A stretch of DNA of 64,000 bases from Providencia sneebia DSM 19967. GTDB taxonomy: Bacteria > Pseudomonadota > Gammaproteobacteria > Enterobacterales > Enterobacteriaceae. The stretch covers positions 2,304,575-2,368,574 of the forward strand of contig NZ_CM001773.1 in NCBI RefSeq assembly GCF_000314895.2. The letters are read 5' to 3'. The translations under genes and the position numbers were made by a program. Shown piece by piece: positions 59,358-64,000 of this stretch; positions within the stretch are counted from its first letter, which is position 1, and each line of letters starts with the position of its first letter. The notes beneath the pieces were generated by a model. That model did not search any database and was not told the origin of the DNA. It worked only from the letters and a program-made list of their open reading frames with translations.

Positions 59358-62021
59358 ATGTCAGTAACTAATGTTACCGAACTCAATGACCTCGTTGCTC
59401 GTGTCAAAAAAGCTCAGCGTGAATTCGCTAACTTCTCTCAAGAAAAGGTTGACCGCATTTTCCGTGCTGCTGCTCTTGCTGCTGCCGATGCGCGTATTCC
59501 TTTAGCTAAACTTGCAGTTGAAGAATCTGGTATGGGTATTGTTGAAGATAAAGTGATTAAAAACCATTTTGCTTCTGAGTATATTTATAATGCCTATAAA
59601 GATGAAAAAACTTGTGGTGTGCTTTCTGAAGATCCCGCTTTTGGCACAATGACCATTGCAGAGCCAATTGGTATCATTTGTGGTATTGTTCCGACAACTA
59701 ACCCAACTTCCACTGCGATTTTTAAATCATTAATCAGTTTAAAAACACGTAACGCAATTATTTTCTCTCCTCACCCACGCGCTAAAGATGCGACAAATAA
59801 AGCCGCAGAAATCGTTTTGAATGCAGCGGTTAAAGCTGGGGCACCAAAAGACATTATTGGCTGGATTGATGCACCTTCTGTCGAGTTATCTAACGCATTA
59901 ATGCACCACGATGATATCAATCTGATTTTAGCCACCGGCGGTCCTGGTATGGTTAAAGCAGCATACAGCTCAGGTAAGCCTGCGATTGGTGTTGGTGCAG
60001 GTAATACGCCAGTTGTTATTGATGAAACCGCCGATATTAAACGTGCAGTAGCTTCTATATTAATGTCAAAAACATTTGATAACGGGGTTATTTGTGCATC
60101 TGAGCAATCCGTTGTTGTTGTTGATGAAATTTATAACCAAGTCCGTGATCGTTTTGCAAGCCATGGCGGCTATCTCCTACAAGGCAAAGAGTTAAAAGCT
60201 GTTCAAGACATTATTTTGAAGAACGGCAATCTTAATGCTGCGATTGTTGGTCAACCTGCTTATAAAATTGCTGAAATGGCTGGCATTACTGTTCCTGAAT
60301 CAACAAAAATCCTGATTGGTGAAGTTAAAAACATTGATGATTCAGAGCCGTTTGCTCATGAAAAACTGTCACCACTACTTGCAATGTACCGCGCTAAAAA
60401 CTTTGAAGATGCAGTTGAAAAAGCAGAATTACTTGTCGAATTAGGTGGTATCGGACATACATCTTGTCTATATACAGATCAAGATAATCAAGGTGAACGC
60501 ATTAAATACTTCGGCGAGAAGATGAAAACAGCGCGTATCTTGATTAACACGCCTGCATCACAAGGTGGGATTGGTGATTTATACAACTTTAAACTCTCTC
60601 CTTCATTAACCCTTGGTTGTGGTTCTTGGGGTGGTAACTCAATTTCAGAGAACGTTGGACCAAAACACCTGATCAACACTAAAACTGTGGCGAAAAGAGC
60701 TGAAAATATGTTATGGCATAAACTTCCTAACTCAATCTATTTCCGCCGTGGTTGCTTGCCAATCGCTCTGGAAGAAATAGCAACTGATGGTGCAAAACGC
60801 GCATTTATCGTCACTGATGGTTATTTATTTAATAATGGCTATGTTGACGATGTCGTCAGTGTTTTGAAAAAACATAACATTGAAACAGATGTATTCTTTG
60901 AAGTTGAAGCAGATCCTACCTTATCTGTTGTGCGTAAAGGTGCCGCTCAAATGAACGCGTTCAAACCTGATGTCATTATTGCATTAGGTGGTGGCTCCCC
61001 AATGGATGCTGCGAAAATTATGTGGGTTATGTATGAGCACCCAGAAACGCATTTTGAAGAACTGGCTTTACGCTTTATGGATATCCGTAAACGTATTCAC
61101 CGCTTCCCTAAAATGGGTGTAAAAGCAAAAATGGTTGCGATTACAACAACTTCAGGTACTGGTTCGGAAGTCACACCATTTGCGGTGGTAACAGATGATC
61201 AAACAGGTCAAAAATATCCTCTGGCAGATTATGCATTAACACCAAATATGGCTATCGTTGATGCAAACCTTGTAATGAATATGCCAAAATCATTAACGGC
61301 TTTTGGTGGCTTAGATGCAGTGACTCATGCTTTAGAAGCATATGTCTCCGTTTTAGCTAACGAATATTCGGATGGACAAGCTTTACAAGCGCTAAGCTTG
61401 CTTAAAGATTACCTACCCGCTAGCTATCATGAAGGTGCAAAAAACCCTGTTGCAAGAGAACGCGTGCATAATGCAGCAACAATTGCTGGTATCGCTTTTG
61501 CAAACGCCTTCTTGGGTGTATGTCACTCAATGGCGCATAAACTGGGTTCGGAATTCCACATTCCGCATGGTTTGGCAAATGCCCTGCTCATTTGTAATGT
61601 TATCCGTTACAATGCAACTGACAACCCAACTAAACAAACTGCATTTAGCCAGTATGATCGCCCACAAGCTCGTCGCCGTTATGCGGAAGTCGCCGATCAT
61701 TTAGGTCTAACTAAAGCCACTGATCGCACTGATACTAAAATTGAAAAACTGTTAACTTGGCTTGATGAAATTAAAGCGGATTTAGGTATTCCAAAATCAA
61801 TTCGTGAAACGGGTGTGCCGGAAGCTGATTTCTTAGCTCGTGTTGATAAGCTTTCTGAAGATGCGTTTGATGACCAATGTACTGGAGCAAACCCACGTTA
61901 CCCATTAATTTCTGAATTAAAACAACTGTTACTTGATTCTTATTATGGCCGTGAATATTCAGAAGAAGCTATCACAGTAGAAGCACCTACCACAGAAAAG
62001 AAAAAGATCGCTAAAAAATAA
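59358..62021 (+). CDS. adhE: Bifunctional acetaldehyde-CoA/alcohol dehydrogenase
   Basis: An 887-aa fermentative enzyme (E. coli 891 aa) reducing acetyl-CoA to ethanol. The N-terminal aldehyde dehydrogenase domain has the catalytic Cys246 in DNGVICASEQS. The C-terminal iron-dependent alcohol dehydrogenase domain (from about 450) has the NAD loop GGGSPMDAAK and iron ligands in GGLDAVTHALEAY and HSMAHKLGSEFHIPHGLAN. AGGAG precedes the ATG. The Lys-rich end (EKKKIAKK) is normal. AdhE forms long filaments (spirosomes) in the family. Confidence 0.97.
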   Translation: MSVTNVTELNDLVARVKKAQREFANFSQEKVDRIFRAAALAAADARIPLAKLAVEESGMGIVEDKVIKNHFASEYIYNAYKDEKTCGVLSEDPAFGTMTIAEPIGIICGIVPTTNPTSTAIFKSLISLKTRNAIIFSPHPRAKDATNKAAEIVLNAAVKAGAPKDIIGWIDAPSVELSNALMHHDDINLILATGGPGMVKAAYSSGKPAIGVGAGNTPVVIDETADIKRAVASILMSKTFDNGVICASEQSVVVVDEIYNQVRDRFASHGGYLLQGKELKAVQDIILKNGNLNAAIVGQPAYKIAEMAGITVPESTKILIGEVKNIDDSEPFAHEKLSPLLAMYRAKNFEDAVEKAELLVELGGIGHTSCLYTDQDNQGERIKYFGEKMKTARILINTPASQGGIGDLYNFKLSPSLTLGCGSWGGNSISENVGPKHLINTKTVAKRAENMLWHKLPNSIYFRRGCLPIALEEIATDGAKRAFIVTDGYLFNNGYVDDVVSVLKKHNIETDVFFEVEADPTLSVVRKGAAQMNAFKPDVIIALGGGSPMDAAKIMWVMYEHPETHFEELALRFMDIRKRIHRFPKMGVKAKMVAITTTSGTGSEVTPFAVVTDDQTGQKYPLADYALTPNMAIVDANLVMNMPKSLTAFGGLDAVTHALEAYVSVLANEYSDGQALQALSLLKDYLPASYHEGAKNPVARERVHNAATIAGIAFANAFLGVCHSMAHKLGSEFHIPHGLANALLICNVIRYNATDNPTKQTAFSQYDRPQARRRYAEVADHLGLTKATDRTDTKIEKLLTWLDEIKADLGIPKSIRETGVPEADFLARVDKLSEDAFDDQCTGANPRYPLISELKQLLLDSYYGREYSEEAITVEAPTTEKKKIAKK

Positions 62022-62041
62022 TTAGTTAATACTTAATGTAC

Positions 62042-62073
62042 AAAAGGCACTGTTTTAAACAGTGCCTTTTTAT
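62042..62073 (+). terminator. Rho-independent terminator of adhE
   Basis: The arms AAAAGGCACTGTT and AACAGTGCCTTTT have a very small loop and are followed by TTATTT. The stem starts 21 nt after the stop. The rest of 62074-62385 is AT-rich, with no visible gene. Confidence 0.93.
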
Positions 62074-62385
62074 TTGCCAATCTTATCTCAAATACATGAG
62101 TATCTTTTAAGCATTATTTGAATATAAAAGATAATAGAGGACGTTTAGTCAACCTACACAATATTTAATTGAGTTCTTACAAATAAATTTAGTCAATACT
62201 TTTATCACAAAGATATCCCTAACATATATTGGATACCACAAATAAGACTCTTTAACCTGTGTTCGACTGTTTATAAACATGTAAATAATTAACATATTTA
62301 TAAATTATTAAAATCTAACAACACAAGATGTGTATATAAATTGTATTATTTACATATCACATTGTTCACATTTACAACAAAAGTC

Positions 62386-63015
62386 TCATTTAAAGTTGAT
62401 AGGCTCTTTAGGTATAATTCCCTTGCGCATTAACTTAGCTTTCTCAATAGATTCCGTGTAATGTTTACGACAAACAGAAATATACTTCTCATTACCGCCT
62501 ATATCGACCTGTGCACCCTCATACATTGGAATACCATCACTACCTACTCTTAATACTTTATTTGCTTTACGACCACAATAACAAACTGTTTTTAACTCGA
62601 CTAATTTGTCTGCCCAAGCTAATAAATATTGACTACCTGCAAATAGCTCACCAGAAAAATCCGTTCTCAACCCATAACATAAAACCGGAATATCACAGTT
62701 ATCGACAATATCGCATAATTGTTCAACTTGCTGTTTTGTTAAAAATTGACATTCATCAATCAATACACAATGCACCTTTTGTTGATTATTTTCCTTTTTT
62801 ATAATTTCAGCCATATTGGTTAAAGGAGTAAATAAAAGTGCCTCTGCGGATAACCCGATGCGAGATGAAACTTTACCTTTAGCAAAACGATTATCTATTT
62901 CAGCAGTGAAAATCAAAGTTTTCATTCCTCTTTCATTATAGTTATAAGAAGACTGTAACAATGAGGTTGATTTTCCTGCATTCATGGCAGAATAGTAAAA
63001 ATATAGCTGAGCCAT
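62386..63015 (-). CDS. tdk: Thymidine kinase
   Basis: A 209-aa type II thymidine kinase that phosphorylates thymidine in salvage. The P-loop is AMNAGKST (residues 11-18), and the lid and Walker B region is VLIDECQFL. The zinc-binding cysteines are CYCG near 146-149, with the CRKH motif near 183-186. The position between adhE and hns matches E. coli. The DNA between tdk and hns is long and AT-rich, as in E. coli. Confidence 0.96.
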   Translation of the reverse strand: MAQLYFYYSAMNAGKSTSLLQSSYNYNERGMKTLIFTAEIDNRFAKGKVSSRIGLSAEALLFTPLTNMAEIIKKENNQQKVHCVLIDECQFLTKQQVEQLCDIVDNCDIPVLCYGLRTDFSGELFAGSQYLLAWADKLVELKTVCYCGRKANKVLRVGSDGIPMYEGAQVDIGGNEKYISVCRKHYTESIEKAKLMRKGIIPKEPINFK

Positions 63016-63563
63016 CAGCTTGTTCCCCTAAATTAATAACTATGACAACTTTATCATAAAATATGTGACAAATTTAACAGCAATCAAACTGTTTACAGAG
63101 AGTTAGCATTAACCTTCTCTCTATCAATCTAATTTAGTTTACACTAATATTGTTTACTTTACTTGTTCATACTATGAGTAAATTAACAAAGTATTACGAG
63201 TCTAATATGACATTGCTATTTGGTATGTAATGGGTAATTTGCTGTATCGAAAAAAGATTTTTTTGATTAGATAACATTATTTAACTTATCATCATGACTA
63301 ATAAGACAACAAAAAAGCATCTCTTACATAGCTAATTATAAACTATAAAAATGTTAGTCTAATTGTACCTAATGTTTCATTTGTTTGGTTATTGAGAATA
63401 TCGATATATATATATCAGTAGAAATTAATCTTTCTTTTGCAAAAAAATTGCATTTGATAAAGATAACTTTTAAACTAATAGTGTAAATTAGCTATTGCAG
63501 AAAATAAAATAGCATTCTATTATTAGACCACACAGGCCAACAATTAAATTTGAGACCAGGAAA
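63016..63563. other. Divergent promoter region between tdk and hns
   Basis: 548 very AT-rich bases with many A and T tracts, which suits curved DNA and H-NS autoregulation. I saw no ORF or strong hairpin. The short TATATATATA stretch near 63405 is simple sequence. Confidence 0.5.
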
Positions 63564-63974
63564 ATGAGCGAATCTTTAAAAGCATTAAATAACATCCGTA
63601 CTCTTCGTGCTCAAGCGAGAGAACTTTCTTTAGAATCATTGGAAGAAATGCTAGAGAAATTAACTGTCGTTGTTGACGAGCGTCGTGAAGAAGAAAGTCA
63701 AGCACGTGCAGAAATAGAAGAACGTAACCGTAAATTGGAAAAAGTTCGTGAAATGATCCTTGAACAAGGTGTTGATTTAAACGAACTGATGCAAACAATG
63801 GATTCTGGTAAAAGTGCTAGCACCCGTGCTAAGCGCGCTGCACGCCCAGCTAAATATAAATATGTTGATGAAAATGGCGAAACTAAAACTTGGACAGGCC
63901 AAGGCCGTACTCCAGCAGTAATCAAAGTCGCTATTGAAGAACAAGGTAAATCTTTAGATGATTTCTTAATCTAA
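63564..63974 (+). CDS. hns: Nucleoid-structuring protein H-NS
   Basis: A 136-aa histone-like silencer (E. coli 137 aa). The N-terminal dimerisation coiled coil (residues 1-65) begins [21 protein letters not shown] flexible basic linker is at about 83-93 ([15 protein letters not shown]). The C-terminal DNA-binding domain has TWTGQGRTP, with the Gln-Gly-Arg minor-groove hook. The protein silences AT-rich DNA and so is relevant to the AT-rich island at 26.3-28.9 kb. Confidence 0.97.
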   Translation: MSESLKALNNIRTLRAQARELSLESLEEMLEKLTVVVDERREEESQARAEIEERNRKLEKVREMILEQGVDLNELMQTMDSGKSASTRAKRAARPAKYKYVDENGETKTWTGQGRTPAVIKVAIEEQGKSLDDFLI

Positions 63975-64000
63975 GATAAATTACTTTATAAAAAAGCGCC

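Noticed and set aside
63400..63416. TATATATATA stretch before hns as a satellite or origin element
   Set aside because: It is a short simple-sequence run in AT-rich DNA, with no DnaA boxes or repeats around it.

Overview
The window is about 38-40% GC chromosomal DNA from an enterobacterium. Protein sequences sit close to E. coli K-12 in nearly every core gene, and gene order largely follows the E. coli 27-29 min region (hns-tdk-adhE ... opp-yciU-cls-yciY ... tonB-yciA-yciB-yciC-ompW ... trp ... yciV-yciO-rluB-btuR-yciK-sohB-yciN-topA-cysB-acnA-ribA-pgpB-lapAB-pyrF-yciH-osmB-rnb). The low GC, the separate trpG and trpD genes and the extra loci fit Morganellaceae, most likely Providencia. That assignment is inference, because no rRNA is present.

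Layout. 1-3419: the end of the rnf (rsx) electron-transport operon (rnfC tail, D, G, E) with nth. 3529-10250: rnb, osmB, yciH-pyrF, lapAB, pgpB, ribA. 10251-13445: an accessory block between ribA and acnA, holding hemB, an unrecognised 152-aa gene and a TacAT-type (DUF1778/GNAT) toxin-antitoxin pair. 13446-26311: acnA, cysB, an M13 metallopeptidase, an AAA ATPase, topA, yciN, sohB, yciK and btuR. 26312-28981: a very AT-rich island with two unrecognised, possibly paralogous genes. 28982-31687: rluB, yciO and rnm. 31747-38684: the complete trp operon with promoter/operator, leader peptide, attenuator, trpE (frameshifted here), trpG, trpD, trpCF, trpB and trpA. 38838-48535: a BON lipoprotein, ompW with a perfect FNR box, yciC, a SulP transporter, yciB, a Pmp3-like peptide, yciA, tonB, yciY, clsA and yciU. 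48644-54363: the oppABCDF oligopeptide importer. 55099-58577: a LysR regulator divergent from an aspartate/glutamate racemase and a Dcu-type dicarboxylate carrier. 59358-64000: adhE, tdk and hns.

Physiology. Several loci point to anaerobic or redox-flexible growth: Rnf, adhE, an FNR-box ompW and a Dcu carrier with a racemase. The rest is housekeeping: nucleotide, riboflavin, haem, tryptophan and cobalamin metabolism, envelope maintenance, topology and RNA decay.

Points most worth a second look. (1) Two single-base homopolymer deletions: T5 in trpE, where T6 restores TrpE, and A7 in the signal peptide of the M13 peptidase, where A8 restores a perfect leader. They are either real lesions or assembly errors. 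(2) The AT-rich island with two orphan proteins whose N-terminal parts appear to align. (3) A perfect 13-bp inverted repeat framing the predicted acnA -35 box. (4) Mutually exclusive hairpins between oppA and oppB. (5) A multi-hairpin rluB leader. No CRISPR array, tRNA, rRNA, transposase or prophage gene was seen.
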